Origin: Aliikangiella maris
Lineage (GTDB): Bacteria > Pseudomonadota > Gammaproteobacteria > Enterobacterales > Kangiellaceae
DNA: 64,000 bases
NCBI RefSeq assembly: GCF_040719265.1
Contig: NZ_JBFDAH010000005.1
Coordinates: 186,001-250,000, forward strand
Reading direction: 5' to 3'
Shown here: positions 35,524-44,556 of the stretch, one piece after another
How positions within the stretch are numbered: the first letter of the stretch is position 1
Layout: each line of letters begins with the position of its first letter
Made by a program: the position numbers and the translations under genes
Notes under the pieces: generated by a model
What the model was told of the DNA's origin: nothing
Databases searched by the model: none
What the model saw: the letters and a program-made list of their open reading frames with translations, nothing else

Positions 35524-37418
35524 TGCTGTTCGCTCTTTTGTTGGGCTCGCCAAAGCTCGGTGTATAGTCCGTTATTTTGTAATAAAGTCTGATGTGTGCC
35601 CGTTTCTACTATTTCGCCTTTATCCATAACGAGAATAGTATCAGCATGTATAATTGTTGATAATCGGTGAGCTATCATAATGCTGGTAAATTGCTGAGAA
35701 ATTTCTCGGATAGCATCTAAAATTGCGGTTTCTGAGCGACTGTCTAATGATGAAGTTGCCTCATCGAAAATCATAATTGGTGGTTTTTTAATAAGTGCTC
35801 GTGCAATGGCAATGCGTTGCTTTTCACCGCCAGATATTTTTAACCCTCGTTCACCAACAACGGTTTGAATACCTTCGGGTAGCTGCGCAATAAATTGCGT
35901 TAAGTGAGCCATTTGAATAACTTGTTCTATTTCTTGCTGGCTTGCCTCTGGATTACCATAACGAATATTTTCAAGAATAGTATCATTAAATAAAATGCTG
36001 TCTTGTGGAACAATGCCAATATGCTTTCTGAGAGATTGCTGGGTAAATTGTGTTAGTGGTAAATCGTTGATCAATATTTGTCCCTCTGTTGGGTCATAAA
36101 AGCGCATCAATAGTTTAACTAAGGTTGATTTACCGGAGCCACTGCTGCCAACGATAGCGACTGATTGCCGCGCTAAAACCTGAAACGAGATATTTTTAAT
36201 AATTGGCCTATTGGCCTGATAAGCAAAAGATACCTGATTAAAGACAAGTTGTTCTAATGGCTGACTTTGTGGAATTGATTGACTTTTTGATGGCAAATTG
36301 TTTGTTACGACAGACTTTGTTGAAACATTCTCAGTTATTGAGTTAAGTATTAACGGCTGAGCATTATCTGCATCTATAATTTTCGGCGTGGTTGCTAATA
36401 ATTCAAACATTTTTTCAATATTTACCGCGGCTACTTTTATTTCACGGTATATAAAACCAAGAAAATTAAGTGGCATAAATAGCTGCATCATAAATGCATT
36501 GATTAATACAAAATCGCCTACAGTAATTTGTTGATTGGCTACTTGAGTAACTGCTAAATAGAGCAGGGCGGTCACTGCTGAACTAATTATAAAGGCTTGC
36601 CCTGCATTTAGCGCAAATAAACTTAAACGACTGCGGTTTTTTGCCTCTTCCCAGGCGAGTAAATCTTTGTCATATCGTTGGCTCTCAAACCGCTCGTTTG
36701 TAAAAGACTTAACGATTTCGAAATTAAGCAAGCTATCGATTGCGCGTGATCCACTATTTGAGTCAGCTTCATTCATGGCTCTGACAAATTGATTACGCCA
36801 ATTGGTAACCACCACGGAAAAAACAATATAAATAATGATAGAAAGGGCCGTGATTAGACCAAAAGCAGTGCCATAATTGGTAAGCAAAATGCCAATGACC
36901 AGAGAAATTTCAATTAATGTCGGGATGATATTAAAAACCATAAAACGCATAATAAAGCTGATCCCATGTGTGCCACGTTCGATATCTCTGGCAAGACCAC
37001 CAGTACGCCTCGATAAATGAAAGTCTACATCAAGATTATGCAAGTGGTTAAATACGGTTAGACTGACACGTCTAACCGTGCGTTCGGTTACTCGACTAAA
37101 TAAAGTATCTCTGATTTCACCAAAGGCCACATTAGCAAATCGAAAAAAGCCATAGGCAAAAACCAAGGCAATAGGTGCAAGCAATACAGCGGGTAATTGG
37201 TTGAAAATAGAGTCCTGTGCTGGCGGTGTGTCAGACAGGTTATCGACAATTAATTTAAGGATAAATGGCATCGCAATTGTCGCAATTTTTGCCAAAACCA
37301 TAAAAACTAATGCAAAGAATACGCGCCCTTTAAATTCTGCAAAATAGGGTAAGAGTTGTTTGAGTACTGTCCAGTTGATTTGTGTGTTGGGCTCAATGGC
37401 TTGTCGGCTATGTCGCAT
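35520..37418 (-). CDS. Atm1/HMT1-like ABC exporter, half-transporter
   Basis: 632 aa. Six-helix membrane domain (about 25-330) with the Atm1-type FHLSRRTGGLARDIERGTHG segment, then an ATPase with Walker A GSSGSGKST, signature ISGGEKQR and Walker B IMIFDEATSSLD. A low-complexity Ser/Gln/Asn stretch (about 360-390) between the domains is unusual. Homologues export glutathione-bound metals or sulfur compounds. ATG 37418 is taken, because it matches the family N-terminus. It is translationally coupled to maf. Confidence 0.9.
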   Translation of the reverse strand: MRHSRQAIEPNTQINWTVLKQLLPYFAEFKGRVFFALVFMVLAKIATIAMPFILKLIVDNLSDTPPAQDSIFNQLPAVLLAPIALVFAYGFFRFANVAFGEIRDTLFSRVTERTVRRVSLTVFNHLHNLDVDFHLSRRTGGLARDIERGTHGISFIMRFMVFNIIPTLIEISLVIGILLTNYGTAFGLITALSIIIYIVFSVVVTNWRNQFVRAMNEADSNSGSRAIDSLLNFEIVKSFTNERFESQRYDKDLLAWEEAKNRSRLSLFALNAGQAFIISSAVTALLYLAVTQVANQQITVGDFVLINAFMMQLFMPLNFLGFIYREIKVAAVNIEKMFELLATTPKIIDADNAQPLILNSITENVSTKSVVTNNLPSKSQSIPQSQPLEQLVFNQVSFAYQANRPIIKNISFQVLARQSVAIVGSSGSGKSTLVKLLMRFYDPTEGQILINDLPLTQFTQQSLRKHIGIVPQDSILFNDTILENIRYGNPEASQQEIEQVIQMAHLTQFIAQLPEGIQTVVGERGLKISGGEKQRIAIARALIKKPPIMIFDEATSSLDSRSETAILDAIREISQQFTSIMIAHRLSTIIHADTILVMDKGEIVETGTHQTLLQNNGLYTELWRAQQKSEQQ

Positions 37419-37598
37419 TAAATAGCATTCCCGCGATATAAGATAGTCCAATTGTATCAAGCCACAGTCTATGATGCGATTAGCAAAGTGATTAATCAGC
37501 CACTAATATGAATAATGTTAAAAAGAGTTAAGTGATTTAGCTTCACCAAGTTTTCAACTATAATTCGGTAAATTTAAAAACTGAAGAAGTTCATTCCT

Positions 37599-37955
37599 TT
37601 GAATACAGAAATTTCGCTACGTGATTATTACGAAGAATTTATCGAAGAAATCCAGATGACTGAAATAGTCTGGGGATTGCAAAATGCGGATGGTTGGGCC
37701 GTTTGTGAGTCGAATGATTTTGATGGTCAGGAAACGATTCCATTTTGGTCAAGTGAGAAACGAGCGAAATTACTGTGTGTTGAAGAGTGGCAAGATTACC
37801 AACCGGCACCAATTGCTTTTGATGATTTTATTGATGCCTGGTTACACGGAATGCATGAAGATGGTGTGCTAGCTGGAATTAATTGGAATAGTGAACTGGT
37901 TGGCCCAGAAATAGAACCCGTGATGTTAATTGAAGATTTGTTAGCTGAAGAATAA
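37599..37955 (+). CDS. DUF2750-like small cytoplasmic protein
   Basis: 118 aa, acidic, no signal peptide. The segment EIVWGLQNADGWAVCES, followed by PFWSSEKRAKLLC, matches what I remember of DUF2750, whose function is unknown. Start is TTG 37599 with AAGAAG upstream; an in-frame ATG lies at residue 20, too late for the conserved region to fit comfortably. Single gene. Confidence 0.72.
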   Translation: MNTEISLRDYYEEFIEEIQMTEIVWGLQNADGWAVCESNDFDGQETIPFWSSEKRAKLLCVEEWQDYQPAPIAFDDFIDAWLHGMHEDGVLAGINWNSELVGPEIEPVMLIEDLLAEE

Positions 37956-38075
37956 AGAGAGTTGTATTTAGGTCAAATTAACGTAGACTTTCTATCATAT
38001 TGATTTATTTCAGGAAAAAATTAGCTATTCTTGATGTTTTTGAATAAAAAACAACCATTGAATAGTCAATATACT

Positions 38076-38104
38076 TTGCGTTTTTAAAGAGATTTGGGTA
38101 GAAT
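38076..38104 (+). promoter_or_regulatory. Promoter of the yceD-rpmF lipid operon
   Basis: -35 TTGCGT (38076-38081), 17-base spacer, -10 TAGAAT (38099-38104), then CGCGCGCC. The predicted transcript start is only a few bases before the yceD ATG at 38114. Confidence 0.65.
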
Positions 38105-38113
38105 CGCGCGCCT

Positions 38114-38638
38114 ATGCAAGAATCCCAGCAAAATAGCTGTATACAGCCTCGAAAATTAGCGAATAAAAATGGTGAAGTCAGGTTTAAATGGCCTGTTTCA
38201 CAATTGAGTCGGCTTTGTGGCTTGTTATACCAAGATACCGGTGAAGTGCAGGTTATCATCACGGGAAGTATTGACTATCAGGATCGCTGCTTATTAAAAA
38301 CTGTGATAAAAGCAGATTTGGTTTTGCAATGCCAAACGACATTTGAAGGCTTTCGTCATTCAGTTGACAAGAGTATTACAATTTGTCCTGTTGTTGCAGA
38401 AAGCCAGTTTGCTGAAGTTGATGATGCATATGAGCCCGTTTTACTCGATGATGGTTTTCTCGATATAAAACAGGCGGTGGAAGATGAACTGATTTTATCT
38501 TTACCATTGGTTGCTAACAAACCGGTAGAACAGATTGATCAGAAAATGAGTTTTGGTGAGCTGGATGAGGCAAAAATCGCCGAAGAAGCTCAAAAGAGTA
38601 ACCCATTTTCTGTATTAGAGAATTTAAAGAAAACTTAA
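38114..38638 (+). CDS. yceD: YceD/DUF177 family protein (23S rRNA accumulation protein)
   Basis: 174 aa. The C-terminal half carries the family pattern AYEPVLLDDGFLDIKQAVEDELILSLP and ends KSNPFSVLENLK. YceD is needed for normal 23S rRNA levels in E. coli and plants, mechanism unclear. The usual CxxC is reduced: LQCQTTFEGF keeps only the first Cys. The start lines up with E. coli YceD, yet no ribosome site exists and the promoter is almost on top of the ATG, so the message may be leaderless. rpmF follows in 16 bases. Confidence 0.9.
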   Translation: MQESQQNSCIQPRKLANKNGEVRFKWPVSQLSRLCGLLYQDTGEVQVIITGSIDYQDRCLLKTVIKADLVLQCQTTFEGFRHSVDKSITICPVVAESQFAEVDDAYEPVLLDDGFLDIKQAVEDELILSLPLVANKPVEQIDQKMSFGELDEAKIAEEAQKSNPFSVLENLKKT

Positions 38639-38654
38639 AGTTTAGGAGAATACC

Positions 38655-38825
38655 ATGGCCGTACAACAAAATCGCAAAACTCGCTCAAAGCGAGATATGA
38701 GACGTTCTCACGATGCATTAGTTGATAACACTTCTTCATTATCAGAAGATCAGACAACTGGTGAAATTCATCGTCGTCATCATATGACTGAAGATGGTTA
38801 CTATCGAGGTCGTAAAGTCCTTTAA
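38655..38825 (+). CDS. rpmF: 50S ribosomal protein L32
   Basis: 56 aa. Starts MAVQQNRKTRSKRDMRRSHD and ends YYRGRKVL, unmistakable L32. It lacks the zinc-binding cysteines of the C+ form. Strong ribosome site AGGAG before the ATG. Co-transcribed with yceD and plsX, the standard link between ribosome and membrane synthesis. Confidence 0.98.
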   Translation: MAVQQNRKTRSKRDMRRSHDALVDNTSSLSEDQTTGEIHRRHHMTEDGYYRGRKVL

Positions 38826-38901
38826 GCCTTTAGTAATACACTGATAGCTTTTGACTTTATCAAATAAAATATAGTATCTAAAAACAGTTTATTTAAGCAT
38901 T

Positions 38902-39927
38902 ATGACTGATGTCATCATTGCTATAGATTGTATGGGGGGCGATTTTGGCCCCTCTGTTACAATTCCATCCGTAAAAAAAATTCTTAAAGGCTATTCTAAC
39001 GTCGCTTTTCATCTGTTTGGTGATATCACACAAATTACTCATCACTTAAAAGTAAATAAAATTCTCGGACATTCGCGAATTAGAATTACTGGTTCAATAG
39101 ATGATGTGACGATGAATGATCAACCGGCAGTTGCATTAAAGTCCAAAAAGACTTCATCAATGCGGCTGGCATTAGAGGCGGTTCGAGATGGACAAGCCAA
39201 TGCTTGTGTGAGCGCCGGTAATACTGGCGCTTTGATGGCTATCTCTCGATTTGTGCTAAAAATGTTACCTGGAATTGATCGACCAGCCATTATTTCTGCC
39301 ATTCCTACCCTTAAGAATGACCATGTTTATTTGCTCGATTTAGGGGCTAACGTGGTCTGTGATGAAAAACGTCTGACTCAGTTTGCCATTATGGGCAACG
39401 AGTTAGCTAAATGTGTCGATAAGGTGGACTCACCAAAAGTTGGGTTGCTCAATGTTGGTGAAGAAGATAATAAAGGCTCAGAAAAGTTACGTCGGGCTGC
39501 AGAGCTAATTGGTTCAATTGAATCAATTAATTATGCAGGCTTTGTTGAAGGTAATCAGATTTTCAGTGGTGATTATCAAGTCATTGTTACTGATGGTTTT
39601 ACAGGAAACAATGTGCTTAAAGCGACCGAAGGATTAACTCACTATCTGGCAAATAAAATTAAATTGGCCTTTGAAAGAAATTGGTGGGCTAAATTTTGTG
39701 GAATTCTAGCCAAGCCGGTTATTCATGCCTTCAAAGCTGAAGTTAACCCAGAAAAATATAATGGTGCATGTTTAGTGGGTCTACGCGGAATTGTAATAAA
39801 AAGCCATGGCAGTGCAAATGTACACGCAACTTGCTGTGCGATCGAAGAGGCGATATTGCAATCTTATCAAAAGATACCACAGGTTATCCGAGAGAGTCTG
39901 CAACAAGCTAGCGAAAAATTAGTTTAA
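38902..39927 (+). CDS. plsX: Phosphate acyltransferase PlsX
   Basis: 341 aa. Converts acyl-ACP and phosphate into acyl-phosphate for phospholipid synthesis. Conserved IAIDCMGGDFGP at the start, CVSAGNTGALMA mid-protein and VTDGFTGNNVLKATEG. Normal length. fabD follows at 37 bases; the usual intervening fabH is missing. Confidence 0.96.
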   Translation: MTDVIIAIDCMGGDFGPSVTIPSVKKILKGYSNVAFHLFGDITQITHHLKVNKILGHSRIRITGSIDDVTMNDQPAVALKSKKTSSMRLALEAVRDGQANACVSAGNTGALMAISRFVLKMLPGIDRPAIISAIPTLKNDHVYLLDLGANVVCDEKRLTQFAIMGNELAKCVDKVDSPKVGLLNVGEEDNKGSEKLRRAAELIGSIESINYAGFVEGNQIFSGDYQVIVTDGFTGNNVLKATEGLTHYLANKIKLAFERNWWAKFCGILAKPVIHAFKAEVNPEKYNGACLVGLRGIVIKSHGSANVHATCCAIEEAILQSYQKIPQVIRESLQQASEKLV

Positions 39928-39964
39928 ATGATTTCAATAAGTAAAAGTAAGAGCAGGTAAATCT

Positions 39965-40900
39965 ATGTCAAATCAGCAAATTGCATTTGTATTTCCAGGT
40001 CAAGGTTCACAGTCATTGGGAATGTTAGGTGAATTTAAAGAGCAAGCCGTTGTACAACAAACCTTTCAAGAAGCCAGTGAAGTACTTGGTTACGATTTAT
40101 GGCAATTAATCGCTGAAGGACCTGCCGAACAATTAAATGAAACTCATCGTACTCAACCTGCCTTACTGGCTGCAAGTATTGCGATGTGGCGTTTATGGCA
40201 AACGCAAAGTAAACATCTACCAGTGTATGTGGCAGGTCATAGCCTTGGTGAATATTCCGCATTGGTTGCGGCAAATGCACTTGACTTTAAAATTGCGGTT
40301 AAATTGGTAGAGAAACGTGGTCAATTGATGCAACAAGCTGTTCCTGCTGGTGTGGGCAAAATGGCAGCAATTATTGGTGTTGAAGATGATGTTATTAAAC
40401 AGGCTTGTGTGCAGGCTAGTCAGGGAGAGGTAGTTGCACCGGTTAATTTCAATTCCCCTGGACAAGTTGTTATAGCGGGTAATGCAGATGGTGTCACTCG
40501 CGCAATGGAAGCTTTAAAAGATGGGGGAGCAAGAGTACTGCCTCTCTCGGTAAGCGTTCCTTCACATTGCCAACTCATGCAGCCCGCAGCCGATGCCATG
40601 CGACAAGAATTAGATAATATTGAAATTAGAACACCTCAAATATCATTAATCAATAATGTTGATGTAGCGATAGAAACCGCTGCTGATGCAATAAAAGATG
40701 CATTGGTTAGACAACTTTATAATCCTGTACGTTGGACAGAAACGGTTGAACTATTAGCAGCTAAAGGAATTAACCAAGTGGTGGAATGTGGTCCAGGCAA
40801 TGTTTTGTGTGGTTTGATAAAGCGCATTGATAAAACCATAGACGCCCATAGAGTTGCTAAAAAAGCTTTTTTTAATCAAGCAGTTGAAGCGCTTTCTTAA
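39965..40900 (+). CDS. fabD: Malonyl-CoA:ACP transacylase
   Basis: 311 aa. Loads malonyl groups onto ACP. Active Ser93 in GHSLGEYSAL, the oxyanion FPGQGSQ at 10-16, and the catalytic His in SVPSHCQLM near 200. AGCAGG lies upstream of the ATG. Part of the fab cluster. Confidence 0.97.
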   Translation: MSNQQIAFVFPGQGSQSLGMLGEFKEQAVVQQTFQEASEVLGYDLWQLIAEGPAEQLNETHRTQPALLAASIAMWRLWQTQSKHLPVYVAGHSLGEYSALVAANALDFKIAVKLVEKRGQLMQQAVPAGVGKMAAIIGVEDDVIKQACVQASQGEVVAPVNFNSPGQVVIAGNADGVTRAMEALKDGGARVLPLSVSVPSHCQLMQPAADAMRQELDNIEIRTPQISLINNVDVAIETAADAIKDALVRQLYNPVRWTETVELLAAKGINQVVECGPGNVLCGLIKRIDKTIDAHRVAKKAFFNQAVEALS

Positions 40901-41028
40901 TGTTTTACTTTAGTTGATTGAATTAACATTCCGTTTTAGTTTAATTTAATTGATTGTTTTTATTATCGATTTTTTACCTTGCAGGTAGAAGAAAAACACA
41001 AATACTCAAGATTCAATTGGAGATAACC

Positions 41029-41775
41029 ATGAGCGAAGCTAAATTAGCTTTAGTCACCGGCGCATCACGCGGCATTGGTAAAGCAATTGCCGAAAATTTA
41101 GGTAAAGCTGGATTTACTGTTGTTGGGACCGCAACTTCACAATCTGGTGCAGACAATATTTCTCAAGCATTTAAAGAGGCAAATATCGATGGTCAAGGAA
41201 TGGTCGTTGATGTCGCTAACAGTGAGTCAATCGAAGCATTAATGGGGGCAATAAAAGAAGCCTATGGTAGAACCCCTGAAGTATTGGTAAATAATGCGGG
41301 TATTACGCGTGATAATTTGCTGATGAGAATGAAAGATGAAGAGTGGGACAGCATTTTACAAACTAACCTGACTTCTATATTCAAGCTATCAAAAGCTTGC
41401 ATGCGCGGAATGATGAAAGCCAAATGGGGACGAATTATCAACGTTGGATCTGTAGTTGGTACAACGGGTAATCCGGGCCAAGCTAATTATGCGGCAGCAA
41501 AAGCGGCGGTTATTGGGTTTAGTAAATCATTAGCCAAAGAAATAGGAGCCCGCGGTATTACTGTAAATGTTGTTGCTCCTGGTTTTATTGATACAGATAT
41601 GACTCAGGCATTGGAAGACGGTCAACGTGAAGAACTTTTCAAAAATATTCCGCTGGCACGACTTGGAAAACCTGAAGATATTGCCGCTGCAGTTGGCTTT
41701 TTAGCGTCAAGTGGGGCCGATTATATTACTGGTGAAACCATTCATGTGAATGGTGGCATGTACATGAGTTGCTAA
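41029..41775 (+). CDS. fabG: 3-oxoacyl-ACP reductase
   Basis: 248 aa short-chain dehydrogenase. NADPH motif TGASRGIG near the start, NNAG, catalytic Ser in INVGSVVG, then the Tyr/Lys pair in NYAAAKAAV. GGAGA lies directly before ATG 41029; a longer frame from 40954 has no support. Reduces 3-oxoacyl-ACP in each chain-elongation round. Confidence 0.97.
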   Translation: MSEAKLALVTGASRGIGKAIAENLGKAGFTVVGTATSQSGADNISQAFKEANIDGQGMVVDVANSESIEALMGAIKEAYGRTPEVLVNNAGITRDNLLMRMKDEEWDSILQTNLTSIFKLSKACMRGMMKAKWGRIINVGSVVGTTGNPGQANYAAAKAAVIGFSKSLAKEIGARGITVNVVAPGFIDTDMTQALEDGQREELFKNIPLARLGKPEDIAAAVGFLASSGADYITGETIHVNGGMYMSC

Positions 41776-42042
41776 AATTCCCATTAATTATTTAAGTTTA
41801 ATCTGACACAACGGATTAATTCTTTATTTTTGGGTAATTTTTGTGTTTAATATGGCACTCGCAGATAGGGTGTGGGACGACTAAAGTGAGTAATAGTTAT
41901 TGGACAAAAGGTTAATATTAATATTGACTTTGGTGGTCAGACCTTTGAAAAACATCCGGTAGCAACTTGCAACTTTACATAAAATCAATAAACTACACGC
42001 CTCAGCGTTTGCTGGTTTAATTTTTAGAGGAAAATACATATC

Positions 42043-42285
42043 ATGAGCACAATCGAAGATCGCGTAAAGAAGATCGTTGTCGAGCAATTAGGCGTTTCAG
42101 AAGATGCTGTTAAACTAGAAGCGTCGTTTGTAGATGACCTTGGAGCAGATTCTCTGGATACAGTTGAATTGGTAATGCTTCTAGAAGAAGAGTTCGATAC
42201 TGAGATTCCAGATGACGAAGCTGAAAAAATCAATACTGTTCAGGCAGCCGTTGATTATATTAAAGCGAACGTAGAAGGCGCCTAA
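42043..42285 (+). CDS. acpP: Acyl carrier protein
   Basis: 80 aa, strongly acidic. Ser37 in GADSLDTVELVM takes the phosphopantetheine arm; a Sfp/EntD-type transferase is encoded at 56.7 kb but the housekeeping AcpS is not in the window. It is preceded by 267 bases without a gene that probably hold its own promoter, and is followed by a strong terminator, so acpP can be expressed at high level. Confidence 0.98.
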   Translation: MSTIEDRVKKIVVEQLGVSEDAVKLEASFVDDLGADSLDTVELVMLLEEEFDTEIPDDEAEKINTVQAAVDYIKANVEGA

Positions 42286-42310
42286 TCAGCAAACTGATTG
42301 AAAAGTTTTT

Positions 42311-42348
42311 AAAAAGCTGCGAGAGTTAACTGACTGTCGCAGCTTTTT
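42311..42348 (+). terminator. Rho-independent terminator of acpP
   Basis: AAAGCTGCGA (42313-42322) pairs with TCGCAGCTTT (42337-42346) around a 14-base loop and runs into T's. Likely partial read-through toward fabF. Confidence 0.88.
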
Positions 42349-42467
42349 TCGTTTATATCAAAAGAAAATATAATAAGAACAAGCAAGGTTACCCTATCGT
42401 TGGTAGAAATTTATATTTGAGAATAATTGAGATAATTTTCTATCTTCATTTTTACTAGGATAATAAT

Positions 42468-43709
42468 ATGAAAAATCGGGTTGTTGTTACGGGGTTAGGT
42501 ATGCTATCCCCAGTTGGTAATTGTGTAGAGTCCTCATGGGAAGCCATTTTAGCCGGTAAGAGTGGTGTTACCCACATTTCAAGTTTCGATACCGAAGGGC
42601 TGTCAACCAAAATTGCTGCTAGTGTAAAAAACTTTGATCCTGAAAAATATATGAATAAAAAAGATATTCGTATATATGACCCATTTGTTCAATACGGCAT
42701 TGCAGCGGCAGTACAGGCAATTGAAGACTCAGGCATTGTGGTGAACGATGAAAATCGACAGCGTATTGGTGTTTGTGTTTCATCTGGTTTGGGTGGTGTA
42801 AGTACCAACGAGAATAATCATATTCAGATGCTTAATAAAGGGGCGAGACGAGTTTCTCCATTTTTAATTCCTGGTTCGATTATCAACATGGCTGCGGGTC
42901 AACTGTCTATTATGTACGGTATGCAAGGTCCTAATATTGCAATCACTACTGCTTGTACAACCGGCGTGCATAATATTGGTCATGCAGCCAGAATTATTGC
43001 ATATGGTGATGCAGATATTATGATTGCCGGTGGTACCGAAATGGCAACGACAAAACTGATCATGGCTGGGTTCGCTTCAGCAAAAGCATTATCCAGCCGT
43101 AATGATTCACCAGAACAAGCCAGTCGTCCTTGGGATAAAGATAGAGATGGTTTTGTTTTAGGGGATGGGGCTGGTATTGTGGTGTTAGAATCACTCGAAA
43201 GTGCCGTACGTCGTGGTGCCAAAATTTATGCCGAATTAACAGGCTTTGGGATGAGTGGAGATGCTTATCATATGACTTCGCCACCTGAAGATGGTGCTGG
43301 TGCAGCACTAGCCATGAAAAACGCGTTAAATGATGCCCAAGTCAATGCGGAAGATGTTAGCTACGTCAATGCACATGGTACATCAACACCAACAGGTGAC
43401 AGAGCTGAAACACAAGCGGTTAAATCTATTTTTGGCCCACAATCAGCTCAGGTAAAAGTGAGTTCAACTAAATCAATGACCGGGCACTTGTTAGGTGCTG
43501 CTGGTAGTGTTGAATCAATTTTTACGATTCTTGCCATGCGAGATCAAGTCGCACCACCGACAATTAATTTAGACAATCCCGATGAAGGTTGTGATTTAAA
43601 TTATGTGCCACATCAACCACAGGAAACTAAAATTGAACATGCTTTGTGCAACTCATTTGGTTTTGGCGGCACAAATGGCTCGCTGCTTTTTTCGCGCTTT
43701 AAATCATAA
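42468..43709 (+). CDS. fabF: 3-oxoacyl-ACP synthase II
   Basis: 413 aa. Condensing enzyme of fatty-acid elongation. Catalytic triad: Cys in TTACTTGVHNIG, His in NAHGTSTPTGD and His in MTGHLLGAAG. AGGA precedes the ATG. Begins the second half of the block, with pabC next. Confidence 0.97.
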   Translation: MKNRVVVTGLGMLSPVGNCVESSWEAILAGKSGVTHISSFDTEGLSTKIAASVKNFDPEKYMNKKDIRIYDPFVQYGIAAAVQAIEDSGIVVNDENRQRIGVCVSSGLGGVSTNENNHIQMLNKGARRVSPFLIPGSIINMAAGQLSIMYGMQGPNIAITTACTTGVHNIGHAARIIAYGDADIMIAGGTEMATTKLIMAGFASAKALSSRNDSPEQASRPWDKDRDGFVLGDGAGIVVLESLESAVRRGAKIYAELTGFGMSGDAYHMTSPPEDGAGAALAMKNALNDAQVNAEDVSYVNAHGTSTPTGDRAETQAVKSIFGPQSAQVKVSSTKSMTGHLLGAAGSVESIFTILAMRDQVAPPTINLDNPDEGCDLNYVPHQPQETKIEHALCNSFGFGGTNGSLLFSRFKS

Positions 43710-43751
43710 CCAAGCAGATAAAATTATTTAACTTTGTATAAAGGCTGTCGA

Positions 43752-44549
43752 TTGAATATTAAATTGATTAATCAAATAACCAAACCCAAAGAAAATTTTA
43801 TCTTTGATCGGGGGCGGTTATTTGGTGATGGCTTTTTTACAACTGGATTAATTGATTCGGGTGAGCTCAGACACCAAGTAGAACATTTTGAGCGGTTAAA
43901 GTTGTCCGCTGAAAAGCTGGGATTTTCGGATCTGGACTTTGATGAAATTGCAAAGTTTTTAAAAAAAGCGATTCGAAAGGTAGCAAAAGCCGTTATCAGA
44001 ATTAGTGTGACACGTGGACAAACCCAACGTGGCTATGCTATTGGTGCCGATCAGTCATCTAACATAGAAATAATTATTTCTCCTTGGATCGACAAGCCCA
44101 GTATTTTTTGCGAAGTCTTTGTTGCCAATACCCCTGTGTCCATAAATGCCTACTTGGCTGGGCTAAAACATTTAAACCGATTAGACAGTGTACTCGCCGC
44201 TTCTGAATGTAAACAGAGTAATCAAGAAGCTTTGCTGACCTTCGATAATAGAGTGATTTGTGGTAGTCGAAGTAATTTATTTATTTTTCAAGATGGTTGT
44301 TGGAAGACGCCGCGACTTAATGATGCTGGTGTTTCTGGCATTACGCGCAAACGTATTTTGGCTTTGATGGCAGAAAAACAAATACCTTGTGAAGTTGAAA
44401 AAATTTCTCTAGAGCAACTGGAAAGTTGTCAGTCGGCATTTATTACCAATTGTCTTGTTGGCATTTGGCCAGTTGCAAAAATTAACGACAAGGCTATTGC
44501 AACTAAACTGAGCTGCGATTTGCAGGCCGACCTTAATTTTATTCGTTAG
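43752..44549 (+). CDS. pabC: Aminodeoxychorismate lyase
   Basis: 265 aa PLP enzyme of fold type IV that makes p-aminobenzoate for folate. RGRLFGDGFFTTGLI near the N-terminus, PLP Lys in GLKHLNRLDSVLA and SRSNLFIF. I choose TTG 43752 because AAGG sits 7 bases before it; an upstream TTG at 43734 has no ribosome site. mltG starts 8 bases after the stop. Confidence 0.93.
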   Translation: MNIKLINQITKPKENFIFDRGRLFGDGFFTTGLIDSGELRHQVEHFERLKLSAEKLGFSDLDFDEIAKFLKKAIRKVAKAVIRISVTRGQTQRGYAIGADQSSNIEIIISPWIDKPSIFCEVFVANTPVSINAYLAGLKHLNRLDSVLAASECKQSNQEALLTFDNRVICGSRSNLFIFQDGCWKTPRLNDAGVSGITRKRILALMAEKQIPCEVEKISLEQLESCQSAFITNCLVGIWPVAKINDKAIATKLSCDLQADLNFIR

Positions 44550-44556
44550 AGTTCGA

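Noticed and set aside
38005..38262. 85-codon minus-strand frame across the yceD promoter
   Set aside because: Antisense to the conserved yceD start and its promoter; no known domain.
41776..42042. Strong promoter for acpP
   Set aside because: TTGCAA (41967) with TAAACT at 16 bases is only a partial match; a promoter is expected here but I cannot fix it.
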